Shown here piece by piece: positions 47,478-55,909 of a stretch of DNA of 64,000 nt. The notes below the pieces were generated by a model, which searched no databases, was not told the origin of the DNA, and saw only the letters and a program-made list of their open reading frames with translations. Each line of letters starts with the position of its first letter. Position 1 is the first letter of the stretch. Source of the stretch: Pseudomonas sp. WJP1 (GTDB taxonomy: Bacteria > Pseudomonadota > Gammaproteobacteria > Pseudomonadales > Pseudomonadaceae); NCBI RefSeq assembly GCF_028471945.1, contig NZ_CP110128.1, positions 1,848,501-1,912,500 on the forward strand. The letters run 5' to 3'. A program made the translations under genes and the position numbers.

Positions 47478-48214
47478 AACGAATTCTAATTATTGGTGCC
47501 ACCTCGGCCATCGCCGTTGCATGCGCTCGCCTATGGGTCAAGCAAGACAGTGAGTTCTTTCTCGTGGCCCGCAGCTCCGGAAAACTAGCGCAAGTTGCGG
47601 CGGACTTAACCGCTCGGGGCGCAAAAGCGGTAACTGTACATTGTATGGATGCCACTGATTTCGCTGCCCATGGTTCGATGCTTGAAGGTTGTCTCGCCGC
47701 GATGCAGCAAATTGACATAGCACTTATTGCCCATGGCACTTTGCCAGACCAAAAGGCCTGCGAGCAGGATGTCTCTGTCGCGCTAGCCGAGCTGACCAAC
47801 AACGGAACATCGGTTATCGGCTTACTCTCGCTTCTTGCCAACCAATTTGAAACCCAGCGCTGTGGAACTTTGGCAGTGATATCGTCAGTGGCGGGTGATC
47901 GGGGCAGGCCCTCAAACTATCTTTATGGCACAGCGAAAGCCGCGGTATCCACCTTCTGTGAAGGCTTGCGGGCACGGATGTTTAAGGTCGGGGTACATGT
48001 GGTCACCATCAAGCCTGGATTTGTTGATACGCCGATGACCCAGGGCTTGGAATTACCGGCAGCGCTATTAGCAACACCGGATCAGGTGGCCGCTCTTATT
48101 ATCAAAGGGATATCAAGACGAGCCGACACTCTATATGTGCCGGGCTTTTGGCGATTAATTTTATTAATTATAAAATTAATCCCAAGTGCTATTTTTAAAA
48201 GACTTAGCCTTTAG
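47474..48214 (+). CDS. DprE2-like SDR (polyprenyl-phosphoryl-2-keto-ribose reductase)
   Basis: A 246-residue classical SDR. ILIIGATSAIAVACARLW is the cofactor segment, and SSVAGDRGRPSNYLYGTAK holds the Ser, Tyr and Lys of the active site; this block resembles mycobacterial DprE2. Paired with the DprE1-like gene by a four-base overlap, it would reduce the 2-keto intermediate to polyprenyl-phosphoryl-D-arabinofuranose, completing epimerisation of ribose to arabinose on the lipid carrier. A generic SDR role cannot be excluded from sequence alone. Confidence 0.82.
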   Translation: MKRILIIGATSAIAVACARLWVKQDSEFFLVARSSGKLAQVAADLTARGAKAVTVHCMDATDFAAHGSMLEGCLAAMQQIDIALIAHGTLPDQKACEQDVSVALAELTNNGTSVIGLLSLLANQFETQRCGTLAVISSVAGDRGRPSNYLYGTAKAAVSTFCEGLRARMFKVGVHVVTIKPGFVDTPMTQGLELPAALLATPDQVAALIIKGISRRADTLYVPGFWRLILLIIKLIPSAIFKRLSL

Positions 48215-48237
48215 TTTTACTATTGTAACGTTATGTT

Positions 48238-50376
48238 GTGTTTTATCACGGGGCCCGCATTTTGACATCCAATAACATCCGGATTTTTACAGTACTAGCA
48301 CTTTTTTTGTGTGCCCTTATCGTGCTTTCGACAATAGTGGGAGGGATAAACTCATTCTCTCCAGTACCCTACTATGATATGTGGGCTGGCTACTTGAATT
48401 TCTATTCAAAAGTCTCAATGGGTGATTACTCCGAGTGGTGGGCTCAGCACAACGAGCATAGAATTGTGTTGTCCAAGGTGTTTTTCTGGATCGACATTCG
48501 ATGGTTTGGTGGACTGAGTTATTCGCTCATTACCATAAACTATCTGCTCGTATCTGCAGCGTGCGTAATATTCATCACGCTTTTAAACGAAGCTTTCAGA
48601 TCATTACCTAGCAAAGAACTTCGAAGTTTCTTTATATTTATACTTGTAGGCTGGTTGTTCTCGTGGTCGCAACACGAAAACTTGAGCTGGGCATTTCAGA
48701 GCCAGTTTTTCATGGCGCAGCTTTTGCCATTGTTGGCATTTTACTTTTTGTATAAAATGTCCAGTGCTTCAGATAAATCGTTAATGTACTTCCTGTTGGC
48801 CTGTATTTTCGGGGTTCTTTCTATAGGCACAATGGCGAATGGTATTCTTGCCTTACCCCTTATGTTTGTTTATGGCGTCTTCTGTAGAATCGGGGTCCGC
48901 CGAAATTCTGTTCTGTTTGTGCTTGCAACGATTTGTATATTTTTTTATTTTTACGATTACAAGGCGCCTGGAGGCCATGGCTCACTAGTTGATGTGATAA
49001 CTAATAATCCCTTGGGGCTTGTGCAGTACATGCTTCTATATATAGGTGGCCCATTTTCATTTATTTTCTCTGTGCTAAGTATTCCATTGAGAGAAGGTGT
49101 TGCTGCTCTGGCTGGGTTATTTTTTATTGCTGTGACTGCATTCTGTGCTTATTTGAATATTCGCTCTACACAAAGAAACTATCTTCACCTCTGTCTGTTG
49201 TTTTATATTATTTACTTTGGCGGAACTGCACTTGGAACTGCGGGTGGGCGTTTAATGCTGGGAGGCGTCGAGCAAGCATTGAGTAGTCGATACTCTACGC
49301 CGGCGCTTATGGCTTGGGTTGCACTGCTGATTATTGTGATGCCGGTTCTAGTACGCTGGACTGAGAAGCGAAAAATAGTCTTGCCTGCTTTCCTTGCCCT
49401 CTCAATTGCGGTGCTGGTCGGGCAAGCTAACGCACTAGACTCGAAAGTTAATGAGAGTTTTGAGCGGCTCGTTGCGGTATTGAGCCTCGAGCTTCAAGTT
49501 AATGACAGGAACCAAATTTTACATGTGTTTCCATCCGCTGCATGGGTTCTTGATGTCGCCAAGTTTCCATCTGAAAAGCATCTTTCTATTTTCGGCATTG
49601 ACCCAATTCTTGGGGCTAAAGAAAAGATTGGCACAACCAACACGCTCTCTACCGAGAAGCAGTGCATAGGAAGCCTGGATCAAATATTGCCCATTGCAGG
49701 TGAGGATCGTTATGCCACCGTGAACGGCTGGTTCTTCGATAAAGAATCTGAATCCAGTCCAAGCTCTTTACTTATAGTTGATCAGAAAAATGTTGTTGTC
49801 GGATACGCTCTGGCTGGTGGCGAGCGAGACGACGTCGCCCGGCTAATTGATTCCAAAGCACTTTACTCCCAGTTTAAGGGGTACGTCCTAAAAGAAAGTC
49901 TGGGCAGCAATTTAAAGTTCGCCTCTAATAATCCACGCTGCTATTTTGATACGCCAACCCATCCGATGTTGTACAGTTTCAATGCCGTCAATCCTAATAT
50001 TAATTCGACTTCTTTGATGGTCGCGGACGTCATAAATGGGTCTGAATGGACTGGTAGTGATTCATGGCATTCAAAACTTGACGGCCTGACGGTAATTGGG
50101 AGTTGGCGGCAATCCGATGCAGATACTGGGTCAGTAGTACTGCGCGTAAAGCGTGGCGATAAATTGCTGTACCGATCTGGTCCGACAGGTGGCCGCCAAA
50201 CGCTTCAGGTCAACGATGATCCAAGCACCCGCTCTATCCTGCCTGTCGCGACTGAATGGATAGCTTTGGATTTTTCCGGTAACAAATACCCTGATAATTT
50301 CAAGATTAAAGTTTCAGATGACGGAGACGGTTGGGGTGAGTGGTCGGCCATCGCGCTGAAAACTGAGCACAACTAA
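48238..50376 (+). CDS. GT-C-type membrane glycosyltransferase, candidate arabinosyltransferase
   Basis: A 712-residue protein with about ten or more membrane helices in residues 15-410, then a soluble, beta-rich C-terminal domain (430-712) probably in the periplasm. PYYDMW at 44-49 in the first periplasmic loop looks like the acidic catalytic motif of GT-C enzymes, and QHENLSWAFQSQ follows further on. It directly follows the DprE1/DprE2-like genes, as the GT-C enzyme AftA follows dprE2 in mycobacteria. Start is uncertain: GTG 48238 is used, with a TTG near 48262 possible. The gene is clearly AT-richer than the core genome. Confidence 0.7.
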   Translation: MFYHGARILTSNNIRIFTVLALFLCALIVLSTIVGGINSFSPVPYYDMWAGYLNFYSKVSMGDYSEWWAQHNEHRIVLSKVFFWIDIRWFGGLSYSLITINYLLVSAACVIFITLLNEAFRSLPSKELRSFFIFILVGWLFSWSQHENLSWAFQSQFFMAQLLPLLAFYFLYKMSSASDKSLMYFLLACIFGVLSIGTMANGILALPLMFVYGVFCRIGVRRNSVLFVLATICIFFYFYDYKAPGGHGSLVDVITNNPLGLVQYMLLYIGGPFSFIFSVLSIPLREGVAALAGLFFIAVTAFCAYLNIRSTQRNYLHLCLLFYIIYFGGTALGTAGGRLMLGGVEQALSSRYSTPALMAWVALLIIVMPVLVRWTEKRKIVLPAFLALSIAVLVGQANALDSKVNESFERLVAVLSLELQVNDRNQILHVFPSAAWVLDVAKFPSEKHLSIFGIDPILGAKEKIGTTNTLSTEKQCIGSLDQILPIAGEDRYATVNGWFFDKESESSPSSLLIVDQKNVVVGYALAGGERDDVARLIDSKALYSQFKGYVLKESLGSNLKFASNNPRCYFDTPTHPMLYSFNAVNPNINSTSLMVADVINGSEWTGSDSWHSKLDGLTVIGSWRQSDADTGSVVLRVKRGDKLLYRSGPTGGRQTLQVNDDPSTRSILPVATEWIALDFSGNKYPDNFKIKVSDDGDGWGEWSAIALKTEHN

Positions 50377-50405
50377 AATTTCCGCCCGCGAGTGAGGCCA
50401 ATTAC

Positions 50406-51353
50406 ATGCAAGCAGCGTTGAACAAAAAAATAATCCTTCCTGGTGGAGCCGGCCTCGTGGGCCAAAATTTGGTTGCTCGCTTTAAGGCCAAGGGATACAC
50501 CAACATCGTGGTATTGGACAAGCATCGGGAAAACATGAAGGTGCTAAAGCAGGTTCAACCTGATATCACCGTGGAGTATGCCGACCTTGCTGAGCCGGGT
50601 GAATGGCAGCGCCATTTTGTAGGTGCCGATGTCGTGGTCATGCTGCAAGCGCAAATTGGTGGCCTCGACTATCAGGATTTTGTACGTAACAACGTTGACG
50701 CTACAGCTTTGATCCTTGATGCCATCAAGTTGAATGATATTCCTTGCCTAGTCCATATCAGCTCTTCCGTGGTGGAGTCATTAGCTGATGACTTTTACAC
50801 AAAAACCAAAAAGGACCAGGAAAAAATGGTACTGGATAGTGGCATTGCTTGCCCCATCCTGCGTCCTACGCTGATGTTTGGCTGGTTTGATCGTAAACAT
50901 TTGGGTTGGCTATCGCGTTTCATGAAGAAAGTCCCGGTTTTCCCGATCCCGGGTCATGGCCGCTATATGCGTCAACCGTTGTATGTGGGGGACTTCAGTA
51001 ATGTGATTATCAGTTGTATAGAAAACGATATTCGGGACGGGATCTACAATATTTCCGGGCACGAGAAAATCGATTACATCGACATGATTCGCGTGATCAA
51101 AAAAGCTATAAAAGCCAAAACCCCTATCGTGCGGATTCCGTATACAGTCTTCTACGGTTTGATCTGGACGTGGGCCTTGTTCGACAAAAACCCGCCCTTC
51201 ACCACTCAGCAGTTGGCGGCATTGAGTACCAAGGACGAGTTTGAAGTGATCGACTGGCCGGGTATTTTTGGGGTTCCATACACGCCATTTGTCAAAGCGG
51301 TGGATGAAACATTTAACGATCCAACTTATGGCAAAGTGGTTTTGGAGTTTTGA
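50406..51353 (+). CDS. NAD-dependent epimerase/dehydratase-like protein
   Basis: A 315-residue extended SDR. The N-terminus IILPGGAGLVGQNLVARF is a variant Rossmann motif; HISSSVVES is the Ser block and YTKTKKDQE the Tyr/Lys pair. The C-terminal half has a long hydrophobic stretch (IPYTVFYGLIWTWALF) unusual for soluble sugar epimerases, suggesting membrane association or a lipid-linked substrate. GAGG nine bases before the ATG supports the start. It forms a pair with the following flavoprotein, two bases downstream, and acts in the polysaccharide locus; the reaction is not known. Confidence 0.75.
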   Translation: MQAALNKKIILPGGAGLVGQNLVARFKAKGYTNIVVLDKHRENMKVLKQVQPDITVEYADLAEPGEWQRHFVGADVVVMLQAQIGGLDYQDFVRNNVDATALILDAIKLNDIPCLVHISSSVVESLADDFYTKTKKDQEKMVLDSGIACPILRPTLMFGWFDRKHLGWLSRFMKKVPVFPIPGHGRYMRQPLYVGDFSNVIISCIENDIRDGIYNISGHEKIDYIDMIRVIKKAIKAKTPIVRIPYTVFYGLIWTWALFDKNPPFTTQQLAALSTKDEFEVIDWPGIFGVPYTPFVKAVDETFNDPTYGKVVLEF

Positions 51354-51355
51354 GT

Positions 51356-52642
51356 ATGGGACAACGAATTGCAGTACTAGGAGCTGGTCCCATGGGGCTC
51401 TCCGTTGCGTATCAATTGGCTCTGGACGGGCACACGCCTGTCGTTTTCGAGGCCGACGACCGTGTTGGAGGTATGACTGCAGCGTTCGATTTTTCCGGGC
51501 TGAGCATAGAGCGCTACTACCATTTCCATTGCATTTCGGACCATGCTTTCCTCACCATGCTGGATGAGTTGAACCTGGCAGATCAGATGCATTGGGTAGA
51601 AACCAAAATGGGCTATTGGTTTCAGAACCGTCTTCAACCCTGGGGCAACCCGATGGCCTTGCTGAAGTTCAAGGGGTTGAGCCTGGTCGCAAAATTTCGC
51701 TACGGCTTACACGCTTTTCTTTGCACAAAGCGCAATGACTGGAAGCCGCTGGATAACGTTGAAGCAACAGGTTGGATCCGTCGCTGGGTAGGGAATGAAG
51801 CTTGGGAGGTGTTGTGGCGTCGCTTGTTCGACTACAAGTTCTACGATTACTCTGACAATCTTTCTGCGGCCTGGATCTGGAGTCGTATTCGCCGTATTGG
51901 CCGCTCACGATACAGCTTATTTCGGGAGAAACTGGGTTATCTGGAAGGGGGCTCGGAAACGCTGTTGCAGGCGATCAAGCGTGATATAGAAGCCAATGGC
52001 GGCGAAATACGCCTGAAGTCACCCGTGACCAAAGTACTCATGGAGGGCGGACACGTTCAGGGGGTCGTGGTAAATGGTCAGATTGAACATTTCGATAAAG
52101 TGATCAGCACCATTCCACTGCCTTATATTCCCAAGGTGATGCCGGATTTGCCCGATGAAATTCTCCAGCGCTTCAAGGCACTGAAGAACGTAGCAGTGGT
52201 ATGCGTGATAGCAAAACTGCGGAAACCGTTGACTGAAAACTTCTGGCTAAATACCAATGACCCGGATATGGATATTCCTGGTGTGGTGGAGTACAGCAAC
52301 CTGAGGCCACTGGATCAGCATATCGTCTATGTGCCGTTCTACGTGCCAGCTGAACATCCGAAATTTGCCGAGCCGGATCAGGTCTTCCTCGACAAGGTTC
52401 AGCGCTATTTCAAAAAGATTAATCCATCGCTGACAGACGACGATTTTATCGACCTGCGAGCCAGTCGTTATCGCTACGCCCAGCCGATTTGTGACCCGGC
52501 CTACCTGGACAGGCTTCCTCCAGTATCCTTGCCGGTAAAAGGGCTGTGGGTCGCGGACACCTCGTATTACTACCCGGAAGATCGCGGAATCTCTGAAAGT
52601 ATCGATTTCGGTCGGAAAATGGCAAGGGACGCAGTGAAGTGA
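51356..52642 (+). CDS. FAD/NAD-dependent oxidoreductase (amine-oxidase/UGM-like fold)
   Basis: A 428-residue flavoprotein. IAVLGAGPMGLSVAYQL and EADDRVGGMTAAF make the FAD-binding motif of the amine-oxidase/phytoene-desaturase superfamily. The C-terminal block GLWVADTSYYYPEDRGISES is the closing FAD motif. It resembles flavoproteins often encoded next to GtrA and glycosyltransferases in O-antigen loci; it is not a canonical UDP-galactopyranose mutase. The ATG at 51356, with GGAG eight bases upstream, is preferred over the TTG at 51350. The stop overlaps the gtrA-like gene. Confidence 0.8.
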   Translation: MGQRIAVLGAGPMGLSVAYQLALDGHTPVVFEADDRVGGMTAAFDFSGLSIERYYHFHCISDHAFLTMLDELNLADQMHWVETKMGYWFQNRLQPWGNPMALLKFKGLSLVAKFRYGLHAFLCTKRNDWKPLDNVEATGWIRRWVGNEAWEVLWRRLFDYKFYDYSDNLSAAWIWSRIRRIGRSRYSLFREKLGYLEGGSETLLQAIKRDIEANGGEIRLKSPVTKVLMEGGHVQGVVVNGQIEHFDKVISTIPLPYIPKVMPDLPDEILQRFKALKNVAVVCVIAKLRKPLTENFWLNTNDPDMDIPGVVEYSNLRPLDQHIVYVPFYVPAEHPKFAEPDQVFLDKVQRYFKKINPSLTDDDFIDLRASRYRYAQPICDPAYLDRLPPVSLPVKGLWVADTSYYYPEDRGISESIDFGRKMARDAVK

Positions 52643-53040
52643 TTCAACAATTCATGTCCCGGCAGTTTTTGACGTTTCTGTTCACTGGGGGAGCAGCTGC
52701 AGCAGTCAACTTTGGTTCGCGAATTCTCTACAGCCATTGGGTTGGGTTTTCGACGGCAGTAATCCTGGCCTATCTCACCGGCATGATTACGGCGTTTGTG
52801 CTCGCAAAACTGTTTGTTTTCAAAGAGAGCGAACAGTCAGTCCATCAATCTGCGATGTTCTTCGTTTTGGTTAACATCGTAGCGGCATGTCAAACGTGGA
52901 TTATCAGTATGGGGTTGGCGTTTTACGTTTTGCCGGCCCTAGGCGTGCAGACGTTCGTTGATGAGATTGCTCACGCGGTCGGCGTGGCTGTTCCGGTATT
53001 TACTAGTTACTTAGGGCATAAGCGCTGGTCGTTTCGTTAA
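52639..53040 (+). CDS. GtrA-family flippase-like protein
   Basis: A 133-residue protein with four membrane helices of the GtrA family, proposed to flip polyprenyl-phosphate-linked sugars to the periplasm. FLFTGGAAAAVNFGSRILY is the N-terminal family segment, and LAKLFVFKES and SYLGHKRWSFR match the conserved loops. A GTG at 52639 overlaps the previous stop; the ATG at 52654 is an alternative. In mycobacteria a GtrA-like protein (Rv3789) is encoded next to dprE1/dprE2, so this copy probably serves the lipid-linked arabinose made by the upstream genes. Confidence 0.85.
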   Translation: MIQQFMSRQFLTFLFTGGAAAAVNFGSRILYSHWVGFSTAVILAYLTGMITAFVLAKLFVFKESEQSVHQSAMFFVLVNIVAACQTWIISMGLAFYVLPALGVQTFVDEIAHAVGVAVPVFTSYLGHKRWSFR

Positions 53041-53319
53041 AGCGCTCACCTGTGGTTACGCGTTGTTATTGCTGTCTCGACTCAACGAGTGGGAGTTGTA
53101 GTAACTTCGCACGCACAGATCTGTTCGGGGGGTGGCAAGTAACTGCCATTCCTACCGCTACCAATTGAGTGGCTAGGTGTAGCACTACTCCTGAGTTTTT
53201 CGACGACCCATTCGGGCCAGGCAGTAAGGGCTTTACAATGTCGCATGAGTCTGTCGAGGGTACTCAAATATCAGCGACATCACATGCAACAGGTGAGCAT
53301 CCCTTCGAGAGCACAAGCA
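53041..53319. other. Non-coding or degenerate DNA before the tnpC remnant
   Basis: No intact gene. A 61-codon minus-strand frame (53082-53267) reads LDRLMRHCKALTAWPEWVVE at its start and might be a relic, but I recognise no family. Confidence 0.4.
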
Positions 53320-53593
53320 ATGGCTGGATGCAACGCGTTTCCCTGATGCGAAAGCTGGCAATGTTCAGCCGCAAGCCTAGGGCGCGATGGCTTGCGCGCA
53401 ACCCTACAGGCTGATCGGGACTGCCAAAGTCAACGGCCCTGAACTCTGGGCGTGGCCGCGCCACGCACAGGAATTCTCCACTGGCGTCCTCGATTGAGGA
53501 TTACCAAGGCTTGTTGCCGTGGAAGTGCGCGCGGGTATTACCTCGGCGAACATCCGCCCCATCTTCAAGTCGGTGGGTTTATGGAGCACTTAC
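53320..53593 (+). pseudogene. IS66-family transposase (tnpC) 3' remnant with right end
   Basis: Broken frames match the C-terminus of IS66 TnpC. FSRKP (for FSDTPKG), then after a one-base loss GAMACAQPYRLIGTAKVNG (for GATASAQIYSLVETAKANG) and WAWPRH, then after a further frameshift SIEDYQGLLPWKC (for SVEDYEALLPWNC). The DNA ends with TTTATGGAGCACTTAC, whose complement begins GTAAG, as IS66 inverted ends do. It is clearly inactive. With the tnpB scrap at 44.2 kb it brackets the arabinose block. Confidence 0.7.
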
Positions 53594-53606
53594 GGCATTT
53601 CTATGA

Positions 53607-54020
53607 TTACTGCGGATTGTCGGAGTTTAATGGCTTTTTAGAGAAAATCATCTTTGACAGTATGAATGTCAGAGGGATAGTGATCGTGATCGCTATAAGT
53701 GGTGCGACTCGTTGGTCATAGCCTAGCTTCTCCACCCACACCCAAACGATAAGCAGGCTGAAAAGGTACTGGATTAAATAAATGAATGGCAAGAATGCAA
53801 TTGATTTAATTCCCTGGTGGCCTTTAAATACGAAAAAACGATTTAACGCATACGCAATGCCGATCCCTGAAATATATGAGATGGTATAACTGGTCTTGTA
53901 GGGTAAGAACAACAAAACCAGTAAGTAGATTCCATATGTCAGGGCGGTGTTCAGCCCCCCTGACAATAAAAACCTAGCAATCTCCAATCTGAGGATTCTT
54001 GAAAGTGCCTGGTTTATCAT
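53607..54020 (-). CDS. GtrA-family flippase-like protein, second copy
   Basis: A 137-residue protein with four membrane helices. FLLSGGLNTALTYGIYLLV and YALNRFFVFKG are the GtrA signature segments. It diverges from the copy at 52.6 kb. It is the distal gene of a minus-strand run with a GtrB-like transferase and a GT-C protein, so it probably flips the sugar lipid that GtrB makes. It starts 8 bp after the preceding gene's stop. Confidence 0.85.
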   Translation of the reverse strand: MINQALSRILRLEIARFLLSGGLNTALTYGIYLLVLLFLPYKTSYTISYISGIGIAYALNRFFVFKGHQGIKSIAFLPFIYLIQYLFSLLIVWVWVEKLGYDQRVAPLIAITITIPLTFILSKMIFSKKPLNSDNPQ

Positions 54021-54028
54021 CTGTATGC

Positions 54029-54976
54029 TCAGCGTGACCGAATCAGGTGAGTGAACTCATCATGGTTGCGAATGTAATCGTCTGCGTCGTAATAGTGGGA
54101 TGCAAAGACCAACAACACGGCATCTTGGGAATAACGGTATTGTATGCCCCATGTCATAGGTGGCAAATGAACGCCCTTGTTTGGGCTGTCCAATATGATT
54201 TCTTCCCGGTTATAACCGTCATCCGCGACTACATGAACCGAGCCCTTAACCGCTACGAGGAACTGGTGGCATTCTCTGTGGGCGTGCTCGCCGCGCGTTT
54301 CTGCGGTCGGCACGTTGTAAACCAGAAAGTAGCGTTCTGTCTTGAATGGAACGGAGCGCTCGAACTCACCTGCCGAAAGGCTCCCGCGTATGTCTGCAAC
54401 CTCCTTCATGGTGTGAATAGTCACACCTTTGACTGAAGTACTGACAACATTCGGCGCTAGCCCTTGCCCCTGGCTCTCATGGGCACTGTTGACAGGCTTG
54501 GCATCAACATATCCGATGATCTTGGCGGGGTTACCCACTACGATGGCGTTTGGCGGTATGGAGCGAGTCACAACCGCACCCGCGCCGATCATTGCATTAG
54601 TACCAATAGTTAATCCGGGCAAAACGGTGCAGTTAGCCCCTAATGACGCGCCCTTTTTAATAATGGTCCTGGCAAAAGTAGTCGGGTAGACCTTGCTTCG
54701 CGGGAACAAATCGTTGGTAAACGTGGCATTGGGTCCAATGAAAACGTCGTCTTCAATCGTGATGCCATCCCACACTTGAACACCACACTTTAGCGTAACA
54801 CGGTCACCGATGATGACGTCATTTTCGATAAAAACGTTATCACAGACGTTACATTCGGCGCCCAGGCGGGCACCCGGCAAGATATGGGCAAATGCCCAAA
54901 CTCTTGAGTCTTTACCTATATTTTCCGATTCGCACAGTGCATGGCTGTGAACGAAGTAATTTTTGGTAATAGTCAT
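54029..54976 (-). CDS. Fused acyltransferase and dTDP-sugar 3,4-ketoisomerase (WxcM-like)
   Basis: A 315-residue two-domain protein. Residues 10-170 are a left-handed beta-helix acyltransferase with hexapeptide repeats (GARLGAECNVCDNVFIEND in part; GAVVTRSIPPNAIVVGNPAK). Residues 190-310 are a FdtA/QdtA-type cupin with HAHRECHQFLVAVKGS. The cupin would move the keto group of dTDP-4-keto-6-deoxyglucose to C3; the DegT enzyme encoded nearby adds the amino group; the acyltransferase half N-acylates it. The result would be dTDP-Fuc3NAc or dTDP-Qui3NAc. GGAG six bases before the ATG at 54976 sets the start. Confidence 0.85.
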   Translation of the reverse strand: MTITKNYFVHSHALCESENIGKDSRVWAFAHILPGARLGAECNVCDNVFIENDVIIGDRVTLKCGVQVWDGITIEDDVFIGPNATFTNDLFPRSKVYPTTFARTIIKKGASLGANCTVLPGLTIGTNAMIGAGAVVTRSIPPNAIVVGNPAKIIGYVDAKPVNSAHESQGQGLAPNVVSTSVKGVTIHTMKEVADIRGSLSAGEFERSVPFKTERYFLVYNVPTAETRGEHAHRECHQFLVAVKGSVHVVADDGYNREEIILDSPNKGVHLPPMTWGIQYRYSQDAVLLVFASHYYDADDYIRNHDEFTHLIRSR

Positions 54977-54977
54977 A

Positions 54978-55907
54978 TTATTCTCCAAATCCCTCAACGC
55001 GCATCGGAATGGCTAAAGGTCGATTTTTTGTATTTTCATAAGTTCGCCATGCGTAAGAGCCGACGATGCCCAAACCCAGAAGGTTCAGGCAGCCCAGGAA
55101 TGTGATCGCCAACACAATCATCGCGTAGCCGGGTACTTCAATCATTCCGTGCATCTTGGCGAACAGCGTAAATACCCCAAAAAAGGCCGCTAACCCTGAG
55201 CCCATGGCACCAACCCTGATCAGCAGTCGAATTGGCAGGTCAGTGAACGAGAACACACTGTCCATCAAGTAGTTTACTTTTTTACGGAACGTCCAGGCCG
55301 ATGTTCCATGTACTCTGACTAGGCGAGAGTAGGTCACGACTTCGCGTCGATAACCAAGCCAAAATATTTGAGCAATCAGCGAGCTGTGGCGTTCGTCAAG
55401 TGTCAGCAATGAGTCACGAAATGTTTTGTTGCAGGCAAACATATCGACGCCGCCAGGCGGGATCTCAGGTATGACATAGCGGCGATAAAGCCCCCAGAAT
55501 ATCCTGGAAGCCGTTCTTGAAGCCCAAGGGTCTTGACGCGACTCCCGGACACCTACCACAACATCAGTTTTCATCTCGCACAGAATAGTGTTCATCCTCA
55601 ACACTAATTCAGGAGGCTCTTGCAGATCGGCGGCCATGACCGCAAAGCGGTCACCCGTGCCGTGCTGCAACCCAGTCCGGATAGCCATGAACGAGCCGAA
55701 ATTCTTCGACAGCAATATCAGTTTCGAACGGAACGGCTGATTTGGTAGCGACTCACGTAGTATCTCGTAGCATCGGTCGGGGCTGCCATCAATGACGAAC
55801 ACCACTTCAAGCGCCTTATCCAACTTAACGTTCAACGCACAAACGGCCGCTAGCAAATCGGGCAGATTGCTCTCATTGCGATAGACCGGAATTACTAGCG
55901 TGAGCAA
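54978..55907 (-). CDS. GtrB-like polyprenyl-phosphate glycosyltransferase (GT2)
   Basis: A 309-residue enzyme. The GT-A domain (VIPVYRNESNLPDLL; FVIDGSPD; MAADLQEPPEL with the DLQ motif of DPM1/GtrB enzymes) is followed by two C-terminal membrane helices (about residues 230-290). Such proteins move a sugar from its nucleotide to undecaprenyl phosphate on the cytoplasmic face. The aminosugar genes on both sides suggest that the sugar is the 3-acylamino-3,6-dideoxyhexose. Its stop is one base from the start of the WxcM-like gene. Confidence 0.87.
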   Translation of the reverse strand: MLTLVIPVYRNESNLPDLLAAVCALNVKLDKALEVVFVIDGSPDRCYEILRESLPNQPFRSKLILLSKNFGSFMAIRTGLQHGTGDRFAVMAADLQEPPELVLRMNTILCEMKTDVVVGVRESRQDPWASRTASRIFWGLYRRYVIPEIPPGGVDMFACNKTFRDSLLTLDERHSSLIAQIFWLGYRREVVTYSRLVRVHGTSAWTFRKKVNYLMDSVFSFTDLPIRLLIRVGAMGSGLAAFFGVFTLFAKMHGMIEVPGYAMIVLAITFLGCLNLLGLGIVGSYAWRTYENTKNRPLAIPMRVEGFGE

Positions 55908-55909
55908 AA

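Noticed and set aside
51356..52642. UDP-galactopyranose mutase
   Set aside because: The FAD motifs are shared, but the overall sequence does not show the mutase signature; a general flavoprotein call is safer.
52639..54020. Prophage serotype-conversion module
   Set aside because: GtrA/GtrB/GtrC-like genes are present, but there is no integrase, attachment site or phage gene, and the genes sit within the O-antigen locus.
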